From CAVUEG01 sp963740525 (lineage in GTDB: Bacteria > Actinomycetota > Actinomycetes > Propionibacteriales > Nocardioidaceae), in the NCBI GenBank assembly GCA_963740525.1, contig CAVUEG010000006.1:1116001-1180000 (forward strand): a stretch of DNA of 64,000 bases, in the 5' to 3' direction. Below are positions 8,683 to 15,493 of the stretch, in pieces. Numbering within the stretch: position 1 is the stretch's first letter; every line of letters starts with the position of its first letter. The position numbers and the translations under genes are program-made. A model generated the notes under the pieces. The model saw nothing but the letters and a program-made list of their open reading frames with translations. It was not told the origin of the DNA and did no database searches.

Positions 8683-9848
8683 CCGAGCAGATCGCCTACA
8701 GCGAGACCGAGGAGCGGCAGGCGTTGCGCAGGGAGGTGGCGAAGCTGGCCGCGACGTTCGGCCGGGAGTACTTCACCGCCCAGGCTCGGTCCGGGGGCAA
8801 GACCACCGACCTGTGGCTGGCCATCGGCAAGAACGGCTACCTCGGGATCAACATCCCCGAGGAGTACGGCGGTGGCGGCGGGGGCATCGGCGACATCGCG
8901 GCGGTGTGTGAGGAGCTGGCCGCGCAGGGCTGCCCGCTGCTGATGATGGTGGTCTCGCCCGCGATCTGCGGCACCGTGATCTCGCGTTTCGGCACCGAGG
9001 AGCAGAAGCAGCGCTGGTTGCCGGGCATCTGCGACGGCACGAAGACGATGGCGTTCGCGATCACCGAGCCCGACGCCGGAACGAACTCGCACAACATCAC
9101 CACCACGGGTCGTCGTGACGGGGACGAGTGGGTGCTCAAGGGCCGCAAGATCTACATCTCCGGGGTGGACGAGGCCGACAACGTGCTGGTGGTCGCGCGG
9201 GCCGAGGACGCGAAGACCGGCAAGCTGAAGCCGTGCCTGTTCGTGGTCCCGACCGATGCCAAGGGCTTCGAGTACTCCGCGATCCCGATGGAGATCGTGA
9301 GCCCGGAGCAGCAGTTCCAGGTGTTCATCGACGACGTACGCCTGCCGGCCGACGCCCTGGTCGGGGACGAGGATGCCGGGCTGGTCCAGCTCTTCGCCGG
9401 GCTGAACCCGGAGCGGATCATGGCCGCATCGTTCTCGACCGGTCTGGCGCGCTACGCGCTCGACAAGGCGGTGGCCTACGTGAAGGAGCGGGAGGTCTTC
9501 GGCGTACCGATCGGCAGCCACCAGGGCCTGGCGCACCCGCTGGCGCAGTCGAAGATCGAGATCGAGCTCGCCCGGCTGATGACCCAGAAGGCCGCCGCGT
9601 TGTACGACGCCGGCGACGACGCGGGTGCCGGCGAAGCCGCCAACATGGCCAAGTACGCCGCGGCCGAAGCGGCCTGCGACGCCGCCGACCGGGCCGTCCA
9701 GGCACACGGTGGGAACGGCATCACCCAGGAGTACGGTGTCGCCGGATTGTTGGTGGCGGCCCGCGCCGGCCGGATCGCCCCCGTGTCACGGGAGATGATC
9801 CTGAACTTCGTCGGAATGCACTCGCTCGGCCTGCCTAAGTCGTACTGA
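8679..9848 (+). CDS. Acyl-CoA dehydrogenase, second copy
   Basis: A 389-residue acyl-CoA dehydrogenase, clearly distinct from the first copy. Seen: INIPEEYGGGGGG, FAITEPDAGTNSHNI (127-140), KIYISGVDEAD and QAHGGNGITQEYG. The C-terminal EGTxxIxR motif is absent and replaced by PVSREMILNF; Glu245 in NPERIMAA is a candidate catalytic base of the isovaleryl-/long-chain-type. The start overlaps the carboxylase alpha stop by four bases. Two dehydrogenases flanking one carboxylase fit a pathway with an initial desaturation and a later beta-oxidation turn, as for acyclic terpenoids (inference). Confidence 0.9.
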   Translation: MTEQIAYSETEERQALRREVAKLAATFGREYFTAQARSGGKTTDLWLAIGKNGYLGINIPEEYGGGGGGIGDIAAVCEELAAQGCPLLMMVVSPAICGTVISRFGTEEQKQRWLPGICDGTKTMAFAITEPDAGTNSHNITTTGRRDGDEWVLKGRKIYISGVDEADNVLVVARAEDAKTGKLKPCLFVVPTDAKGFEYSAIPMEIVSPEQQFQVFIDDVRLPADALVGDEDAGLVQLFAGLNPERIMAASFSTGLARYALDKAVAYVKEREVFGVPIGSHQGLAHPLAQSKIEIELARLMTQKAAALYDAGDDAGAGEAANMAKYAAAEAACDAADRAVQAHGGNGITQEYGVAGLLVAARAGRIAPVSREMILNFVGMHSLGLPKSY

Positions 9849-9857
9849 CCGCCAAAT

Positions 9858-10030
9858 GAGGACAATTGACCGGATATGACGGGTGTTTGCGCCTGGCGAG
9901 TGTCGTAACCGGTCAATTGTCTGGTTACGACAGGGGTTGGCGCCCCGGGCATGTCACAACCGGTCAATTGTCCGGATACGACAGGGGGTCGCAGCCTGAC
10001 ACCCGTCACAACCGGTCAATTGCCCACATA
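9858..10030 (+). repeat. Intergenic tandem repeat with CAATTG cores
   Basis: Three direct copies of a 51-52-bp unit start at the shared core AACCGGTCAATTG (9907, 9958 and 10010). A partial copy in the opposite direction (CAATTGACCGG, 9863-9873) precedes them. The first unit is a hairpin, GTCGTAACC (9902-9910) pairing perfectly with GGTTACGAC (9923-9931). AT content is higher than around it. It fills most of the gap between the dehydrogenase and hydratase genes; it could be a multi-site operator or a REP-like element. Confidence 0.75.
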
Positions 10031-10072
10031 CGGCGCCACCAGTACGACGACCCGCACCAGAGAAGGAGCGTC

Positions 10073-10822
10073 ATGACCGAGGAGCTCGTCCACTACGAGG
10101 CCGCTGACGCGGTGGCCACGATCACCCTCGACTCGCCGCGCAACCGCAACGCGCTGTCGCGGCAGCTGATCACCGAGCTGGTCGAGGGGCTGGGTCGGGC
10201 GGAGGCTGATGCGTCGGTGAGGGCGGTGCTGCTTCGCTCGGCGGGGACGGTGTTCTGCTCGGGCGCGGACATGTCGGAGGCGACGGCTGAGGGCATGGAG
10301 CAGTCGGCGAGGGTGATCGTGGCGCTCCAGCGGCAGATCGTGGCGATGTCCAAGCCGGTCGTGACGCGCGTCGAGGGGGCGGTCCGGGCCGGGGGCATCG
10401 GCATCGTTGCGGCATCCGACGTCGTGGTCAGTGCCGAGGATGCGACCTTCGCGCTGACGGAGGTGCGGCTGGGTCTCACGCCGGCTGTCATCTCGCTCAC
10501 GGTGCTGCCGCGGATGACGAGCCGGGCCGCGGCGTACGCCTGCCTGACCGGGTCGGTCTTCACCGGGGAGGAGGCGGTGGCGATGGGACTGGTCACCCAG
10601 GCCGTACCGACCGAGGACCTGGACTTCGCGATCACCTCGACCCTCGGTGCCCTGGTCAAGGGCAGCCCCCAGGGCCTACGGGAGACCAAGTCGCTGCTCG
10701 GGCGCCCGCTGCTCGCGCACATCGACGCGCACGGGGCTGACCTCGCCGCACTGAGTGCTCGGCTGTTCGGCTCGGACGAGGCGCGGCACGCGATGCTGGC
10801 CTTCCTGTCCCGCAACAAGTAG
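10073..10822 (+). CDS. Enoyl-CoA hydratase/isomerase family protein (AtuE/LiuC-like)
   Basis: A 249-residue crotonase-fold protein. Seen: SGADMSEA for the first oxyanion-hole loop, a Gly-rich AGGIGIVAASDVVV helix start, and FALTEVRLGLTPAVISLTVL, which closely resembles the EVRLGLxPAxIS block of methylglutaconyl-CoA hydratase (LiuC) and isohexenylglutaconyl-CoA hydratase (AtuE). It would hydrate the product of the carboxylase. The start is ATG 10073, preceded by GAAGGAG at good spacing; the frame is open further upstream only through the repeat region. The gap of 224 bases means it may have its own promoter or depend on read-through. Confidence 0.88.
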   Translation: MTEELVHYEAADAVATITLDSPRNRNALSRQLITELVEGLGRAEADASVRAVLLRSAGTVFCSGADMSEATAEGMEQSARVIVALQRQIVAMSKPVVTRVEGAVRAGGIGIVAASDVVVSAEDATFALTEVRLGLTPAVISLTVLPRMTSRAAAYACLTGSVFTGEEAVAMGLVTQAVPTEDLDFAITSTLGALVKGSPQGLRETKSLLGRPLLAHIDAHGADLAALSARLFGSDEARHAMLAFLSRNK

Positions 10823-10887
10823 CCCGGCCCACCGACGTCACGGGCCCGATCTGCGAAAACCTGCGCGAAGCGGTCCCCGGTCCACGA

Positions 10888-10893
10888 TAGAGT
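10888..10893 (+). promoter_or_regulatory. Possible -10 element for helD
   Basis: TAGAGT lies 57 bases before the helD start and fits the actinobacterial TANNNT -10 form. No convincing -35 hexamer was found at 16-18 bases. Weak evidence. Confidence 0.3.
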
Positions 10894-10950
10894 TGTCGAC
10901 TTGCCAGATCCCCAGCAGCGGGGGCAGCCGAGATCAAAGGTGTTGGTGGT

Positions 10951-13095
10951 TTGCCTGACATCGAGGCTCACGAGATCGCGCGTGAGCAGGAGTTCGTCGA
11001 CCGGGTCTACCGGCAGCTGGAGCAGTCCGCTCGTGCGGCCAAGGACCTCGCCCGTGAGGGACATGACCGCGGACGGCTGGGCCACGAGGGTGGCCTGGTC
11101 GAGCGTGACGCGATGGTCTTCCAGGCCGCCCGGCGCATCGCGGCGCTGGATGCTGCCCACGAGGGCCTCGTCTTCGGTCGGCTCGACCTCAGTTTCGACA
11201 CCCCGCGCTACATCGGCCGGATCGGTCTGCGCGACGAGCAGCGGGACTCGCTGCTGATCGACTGGCGCGCCCCGGCGGCCGCGGTGTTCTACCAGGCGAC
11301 GTCGGCCGAGCCCCAGGGCGTGACCCGGCGTCGGGTGCTGCGCTGCCGCGGCGCGAAGGTGACCGCCGTCGAGGACGAGCTGCTCGACGCCGAGGCTGCC
11401 GGAGACCTGCCGGTCGTCGGGGAGGGCGCGCTGATGGCGCAGCTGTCCCGGGCCCGCGACCGCAGCATGCACTCGATCGTGGCGACCATCCAGGCCGAGC
11501 AGGACAAGGCGATCCGCGCCCCCGGCAAGGGTGTCGTGGAGATCTCAGGCGGCCCCGGCACCGGCAAGACCGTCGTCGCGCTGCACCGCGCGGCGTACCT
11601 CCTCTACTCCGACCGCCGCCGCTACGAGTCGGGCGGGGTGCTCGTCGTCGGGCCGTCCGGTGTCTTCATGCGCTACATCGAGCGGGTGCTGCCCTCGCTC
11701 GGCGAGACCACCGTCGCGCTGCGGTCCCTCGGCGAGGTCGTCGACGGGGTCAGGGCGTCCCGGCACGACGAGCCCGCGGTGGCGGACGTGAAGGGCGCGG
11801 CCCGGATGGCCGAGCTGCTTCGGCGTACGACGCGGCTCGCGGTGCCAGGTGCGCCCAACGAGTTCCACTACTTCTACCGCGACGACCGGATCGTGCTGAA
11901 CCCGCGTGACCTGGCTCAGGTCCGGCGCCAGCTGCTCGGGCAGGGACGGCGCAACCGCCAGGTCAGCCGGGTCGGCAACGCTCTCATCGAGGCGATGTGG
12001 CGGCAGGTGCGCGGCGAGCGCGGTCGCGACCGCGGCCGCGACGAGTTCGCGGCGCAGCTGCGCGACGACGACGTCTTCCGCGACTTCGCCCGCGCCTGGT
12101 GGCCGCCGCTCGACGCGGTGACGGTGCTGGGGTGGCTGCGTGAGCCCGAGCTCCTCTCGCGGGTCGCCCAGGGCCTGCTCACCGACGAGGAGGTCCGCCA
12201 GCTCTCGAAGTCGTGGTCCGACGACCTCTCCGTCGAGGACATCGCCCTGGTCGACGAGCTGCGCTATGCCCTCGGTGACGTGCCGCTCGACCACGACCGC
12301 GAGGACGACCCGCTGGCCGACCTGCTCGCCGAGTCCGACATGAACGAGGTCACCACCGCCTCCGAGCGCGAGTACGCCGGGCGCCCGAGCTGGTCGCCGC
12401 CGACCAACCGGATCGAGGACGACGGCTACGCCCACGTGCTGATCGACGAGGCTCAGGACCTCACGCCCATGCAGTGGCGGATGGTCGGACGCCGCGGACG
12501 AGCGGCCTCGTGGACGATCGTCGGGGACCCGGCCCAGTCATCCTGGCCGGTGCCGGCCGAGTCGGCGGCCGCGCGGGCCGACGCGCTCGCCGGCAAGCAG
12601 CGCCACGAGTTCCACCTGTCCACGAACTACCGCAACTCCTCGGAGATCTACGAGTTCGCTGCCGCCTACGCCCGACGGGTCGGCCTCGACGCCGACCTGC
12701 CTGACGCGGTCAGGTCCACCGGCGAGGCACCGAGCGAACGCGTCGTCGACGACCTCGAGACCGGGCTGCGCGAGGCGCTGACCGAGGTGGCCGGGCAGGT
12801 CGCCGGGACCGTCGGTGTGGTCGTCCCCGTTGCGCGCCGGGCCGAGACCGCCCGGTGGCTGGCGTCGTGGCCGGAGTTCGCCGACGCGGCTCCGCATGCC
12901 GCGACGGGTGGCCAGGCCGCTGCCAACGACCGGATCGTGGTGCTGACCGGGCTCGACACCAAGGGTCTGGAGTTCGACGGCATCGTGGTGCTCGCGCCTC
13001 ATGAGATCGAGTCCGAGTCGGCGACCGGGCGCGCGACGTTGTACGTCGTACTGACCCGGGCCACCCAGCGCCTGGTCACCCTGACCCAGCGCTGA
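10951..13095 (+). CDS. helD: HelD-type RNA polymerase recycling motor (UvrD-like ATPase)
   Basis: A 714-residue SF1 ATPase of the HelD/RNA helicase-like family. Seen: Walker A GGPGTGKT at 200-207, Walker B DEAQD at 499-503, QSSWPVP and a C-terminal VLTRATQRLVTL motif VI region. An N-terminal region rich in charged helices (residues 1-70) precedes the ATPase, as in HelD, where it enters the RNA polymerase secondary channel. Family knowledge: HelD removes stalled RNA polymerase from DNA in Bacillus and mycobacteria; some actinobacterial versions confer rifamycin protection. The start TTG 10951 is chosen because no ATG or GTG in frame lies nearby; start confidence is lower than gene confidence. 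Confidence 0.88.
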   Translation: MPDIEAHEIAREQEFVDRVYRQLEQSARAAKDLAREGHDRGRLGHEGGLVERDAMVFQAARRIAALDAAHEGLVFGRLDLSFDTPRYIGRIGLRDEQRDSLLIDWRAPAAAVFYQATSAEPQGVTRRRVLRCRGAKVTAVEDELLDAEAAGDLPVVGEGALMAQLSRARDRSMHSIVATIQAEQDKAIRAPGKGVVEISGGPGTGKTVVALHRAAYLLYSDRRRYESGGVLVVGPSGVFMRYIERVLPSLGETTVALRSLGEVVDGVRASRHDEPAVADVKGAARMAELLRRTTRLAVPGAPNEFHYFYRDDRIVLNPRDLAQVRRQLLGQGRRNRQVSRVGNALIEAMWRQVRGERGRDRGRDEFAAQLRDDDVFRDFARAWWPPLDAVTVLGWLREPELLSRVAQGLLTDEEVRQLSKSWSDDLSVEDIALVDELRYALGDVPLDHDREDDPLADLLAESDMNEVTTASEREYAGRPSWSPPTNRIEDDGYAHVLIDEAQDLTPMQWRMVGRRGRAASWTIVGDPAQSSWPVPAESAAARADALAGKQRHEFHLSTNYRNSSEIYEFAAAYARRVGLDADLPDAVRSTGEAPSERVVDDLETGLREALTEVAGQVAGTVGVVVPVARRAETARWLASWPEFADAAPHAATGGQAAANDRIVVLTGLDTKGLEFDGIVVLAPHEIESESATGRATLYVVLTRATQRLVTLTQR

Positions 13096-13098
13096 CAA

Positions 13099-13130
13099 GG
13101 GTCGACCGGGGTCGACCGGGGCTGACCGGG
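13099..13130. repeat. Short tandem repeat between convergent genes
   Basis: Three 10-bp units (GTCGACCGGG twice, then GCTGACCGGG) fill the gap between the convergent helD and cupin genes. GGTCGACC is itself a palindrome. It may act in transcription termination, but no clear stem with a T-run is visible. Confidence 0.5.
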
Positions 13131-13135
13131 GCCGC

Positions 13136-13612
13136 TCAGAACGGCGGCGGCCCGACCATCCGCATGCTGCCCGTGGCGATCGCGGCCTCCTTGATCCGCT
13201 CGAAGTCCACGGGCACCGGCGGCACGCCGTCGCCCGCCGGCTCGCTGGCGGTCAGGTAGAAGCTCTCACCCCCGCCGGGGGTGTGCAGGCAGAGCATCCG
13301 GGCGCCGTCCGCGCCGGCGAGGAAGGCGTGGGGGACGCCGCGCGGGATCACCGCGACCCCGCCGGCCCGCAGCTCCTCCTCCGCTCCGTCGAGGTGGAGC
13401 AGGATCGACCCCTCGAGGATGTAGAAGGTCTCGTCGGCTTCGGGGTGCGTGTGCAGCGGCGTCCGCTTGCCCGGCTCGACGGTGTCCTCGAACATCAACA
13501 GGCTCCCGTCGGTGTCGGCCTCCCGCACCAGCCAGCGGTGCAGGCCGCCGCCGTAGAACCACCGGCGCTCCGCGTCTGCCGCGTTCCGCACGAGGGAGGT
13601 CGTCATCGTCAT
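13136..13612 (-). CDS. Cupin domain protein
   Basis: A 158-residue single-domain cupin. Seen: motif 1 PLHTHPEADETFYILEG with His54, His56 and Glu61, and motif 2 VIPRGVPHAFL with His95, so the full four-residue metal site is present. Family knowledge: small metal cupins range from dioxygenases to sugar isomerases, so substrate cannot be assigned. The start ATG 13612 is set by AGGAGAG at good spacing on the minus strand. It is divergent from a TetR gene with a perfect palindrome between them, so it is probably the target of that regulator. Confidence 0.85.
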   Translation of the reverse strand: MTMTTSLVRNAADAERRWFYGGGLHRWLVREADTDGSLLMFEDTVEPGKRTPLHTHPEADETFYILEGSILLHLDGAEEELRAGGVAVIPRGVPHAFLAGADGARMLCLHTPGGGESFYLTASEPAGDGVPPVPVDFERIKEAAIATGSMRMVGPPPF

Positions 13613-13631
13613 CGGTCTCTCCTGACCTTCG

Positions 13632-13647
13632 TGGGACTGGAGTCCCA
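13632..13647. promoter_or_regulatory. Perfect palindrome, probable TetR operator
   Basis: TGGGACT-GG-AGTCCCA is a perfect 16-bp dyad between the divergent cupin and TetR start codons, 20 bases from the first and 18 from the second. Position and symmetry suit autoregulation by the TetR protein. Its core GGGACTNNAGTCCC also equals the centre of the mycobacterial DosR box, so that reading is possible too. Confidence 0.65.
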
Positions 13648-13665
13648 TAACGAAACTACGATACC

Positions 13666-14301
13666 GTGAACTACATGTCAACGGCTTACGTGGAGACCGG
13701 CCGCTCCCGTCAGAAGCAGCGCACCCGCGCCGCGCTGGTGGCCGCGGCCCGGGCGCTTGTCGCCCAGGGAGGCGCCTCACCGACGGTCGCCGACGCGGCC
13801 GAGGCCGCTTCGGTCTCCCGCACCACCGCCTACCGCTACTTCCCCACCCAGAAGTCCCTGCTCCTCGCCGCCCACCCCGAGGTCGAGGCGACCTCGATGC
13901 TCCCCGACGGCGTGTCCGACGAGCCCGAGGCGCGGCTCGAGGCCGCGGTGCGAGGGTTCCTGTCCATGGTCGTCGAGACCGAGGCGCAGCAGCGCACCAT
14001 GCTGCGACTCTCGCTCGAGGAGGCCGATTCCCGCGAGCTGCCGTTGCGCCAGGGACGGGCGATCGGCTGGTTCGTCGAGGCGCTCGCGCCCCTCGAAGAA
14101 CGCCTCGGTGGCGACGGTGTACGCCGTCTCGCCGTGGCTGTGCGAGCCGTGAGCGGGATCGAGGCCCTGGTCTGGCTGACAGACGTGGCCGGGATGTCGA
14201 CCACGGCCGCCGTGGACCAGATGACCTGGTCGGCCGTGGCCCTGCTCCGCCGGGCGATGGACGAGGCTGAACAAGGCTCGCGACCGGCTGGAGGGGCCTA
14301 A
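13666..14301 (+). CDS. TetR family transcriptional regulator
   Basis: A 211-residue TetR-type regulator from GTG 13666 (or 208 residues from ATG 13675). The helix-turn-helix is at about residues 38-62 (SPTVADAAEAASVSRTTAYRYF). The C-terminal ligand domain is helical with FLSMVVETEAQQRTMLRLSLEEA and no recognisable ligand signature. It is divergent from the cupin gene and shares a 53-bp regulatory gap with it, so it most likely controls both. A TACGAT hexamer at 13657-13662 may be its -10 element. Confidence 0.88.
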   Translation: MNYMSTAYVETGRSRQKQRTRAALVAAARALVAQGGASPTVADAAEAASVSRTTAYRYFPTQKSLLLAAHPEVEATSMLPDGVSDEPEARLEAAVRGFLSMVVETEAQQRTMLRLSLEEADSRELPLRQGRAIGWFVEALAPLEERLGGDGVRRLAVAVRAVSGIEALVWLTDVAGMSTTAAVDQMTWSAVALLRRAMDEAEQGSRPAGGA

Positions 14302-14412
14302 GGTCCCACGGTAGTGAGGACGTTCGTCCTGTTGTTCCGATGACCTTGAGGCCACAGGCTGCACACACTGGCGGTCGCACGGGGCGCTGCCACACATTGG
14401 GGGGTACGGGGA

Positions 14413-15354
14413 ATGTTCACATCTCGCCTGCGGGCGCTTGCTCATCGAAGGACCGGCTCGAGTCTGGCCGCGCTGGCGGTCGTCGCCGGACTGGCGATGA
14501 TCAGTGGGCCGGCATCGGCTGCATCGATCACCGTCTACGACAACATCCCGTCGCCTCAGCCGGGGAACCTTCCCAGCATGGCGTTCGAGGCAACGTCGAC
14601 CTCGGAGTTCGGTGGCCAGATCCAGCTCGCCTCGGGCACCACCCGGGACGGACTGACACTGACCGCACTCATGAGCAGCTGGGGCTGCGAGGACGGTGCT
14701 GCGGGAAGCAGTGGTACCTGCCGGACCACGCCAGGATCCACGTTCCCGGTCGACATCACCGCGAACGTCTACCGGGTCGGCACCGACGGGGCGGTGGGCG
14801 ACCTGATCACGACCGCCACGAAGTCCTTCGCCATTGCGTACCGCCCGTCGGCATCGTCGACCTGTGGAAACGGTGGCTGGGGCGCCGAGTGCTCGAACGG
14901 CCTCGCCACCCCGATCACATTCGACCGGTTCAGCGTCGCGCTGCCGGACGCCGTGATCGTCACCCTCGCGTACAACACCACCCACTACGGGTATGCCCCC
15001 GTGGGGGACGGCGCTGCGTGCTACACGGAGTCGGGTGGCTGCGGCTACGACTCGCTCAATGTCGCGGTGACGTCGCCTCCTACGGTCGGGTCCGACCCGC
15101 GGCCCGATGACGCCTACCTGAGCTCGTCGTGGGGCGACGCGTACTGCGACGGTGGGACGGCCGGCACCGGCGAGCTGCGACTCGACTCGGGTTGCTGGAC
15201 CGGCTACCAGCCGGCCTTCCGGCTGACGGGGGAGAACCCGCGGCCGAGCACGACCGACAGCTGCAAGAACGGCGGCTGGATGACCTACACCAACCCGTCC
15301 TACCGCAACCAGGGGGAGTGCATCAGCTCGATGCAGAAGGGCAAGCAGGCCTGA
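14413..15354 (+). CDS. Secreted protein of unknown function
   Basis: A 313-residue protein with a clear Sec signal peptide: Arg-rich start, hydrophobic stretch at about 17-30, and a likely cleavage after SGPASA (residue 36). The mature part begins ITVYDNIPSPQPGNLPSMAFEATSTSEFGGQIQL, which resembles the opening of extracellular beta-sandwich proteins that start with a 'YDNxP' segment. It has about ten cysteines, some in CGNGGWGAECSNG and SGCWTGYQ, suggesting disulfides. No membrane anchor or LPxTG motif is present. The C-terminus NGGWMTYTNPSYRNQGECIS recalls short Cys-containing tails of other actinobacterial secreted proteins. Function is not recognised. Confidence 0.75.
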   Translation: MFTSRLRALAHRRTGSSLAALAVVAGLAMISGPASAASITVYDNIPSPQPGNLPSMAFEATSTSEFGGQIQLASGTTRDGLTLTALMSSWGCEDGAAGSSGTCRTTPGSTFPVDITANVYRVGTDGAVGDLITTATKSFAIAYRPSASSTCGNGGWGAECSNGLATPITFDRFSVALPDAVIVTLAYNTTHYGYAPVGDGAACYTESGGCGYDSLNVAVTSPPTVGSDPRPDDAYLSSSWGDAYCDGGTAGTGELRLDSGCWTGYQPAFRLTGENPRPSTTDSCKNGGWMTYTNPSYRNQGECISSMQKGKQA

Positions 15355-15364
15355 CCGACGACAC

Positions 15365-15401
15365 GACACGGCCCGCTCCTCCCTGAGAGGCGGGCCGCGT
15401 C
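15365..15401 (+). terminator. Stem-loop terminator after the secreted protein gene
   Basis: GACACGGCCCGC pairs with GCGGGCCGCGTC (one non-Watson-Crick pair) around a 13-base loop, beginning 11 bases after the stop codon. No T-run follows, as is usual in high-GC actinobacteria. Confidence 0.7.
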
Positions 15402-15481
15402 GCCTGTCGCCGCCCTCCCCCAGCGGCCCGCCCGAGCCCTCTCATCCGAGCCTCGCAAGCCGACCGAAGCAGGTGCCGGGA

Positions 15482-15487
15482 TAGCGT
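15482..15487 (+). promoter_or_regulatory. Candidate leaderless -10 element for the chorismate operon
   Basis: TAGCGT ends six bases before ATG 15494. A TANNNT hexamer six to seven bases before the start codon is the normal form of a leaderless actinobacterial promoter; no ribosome binding site is present. Confidence 0.45.
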
Positions 15488-15493
15488 TCCGGC

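Noticed and set aside
9858..10030. CRISPR array
   Set aside because: Only three copies, the similarity extends through most of the 51-52-bp unit so there are no unique spacers, a partial copy is inverted, and no cas gene is near.
13633..13646. Assignment of the cupin/TetR palindrome as a DosR box
   Set aside because: The core fits, but the adjacent divergent TetR gene gives a simpler explanation; mentioned only as an alternative.
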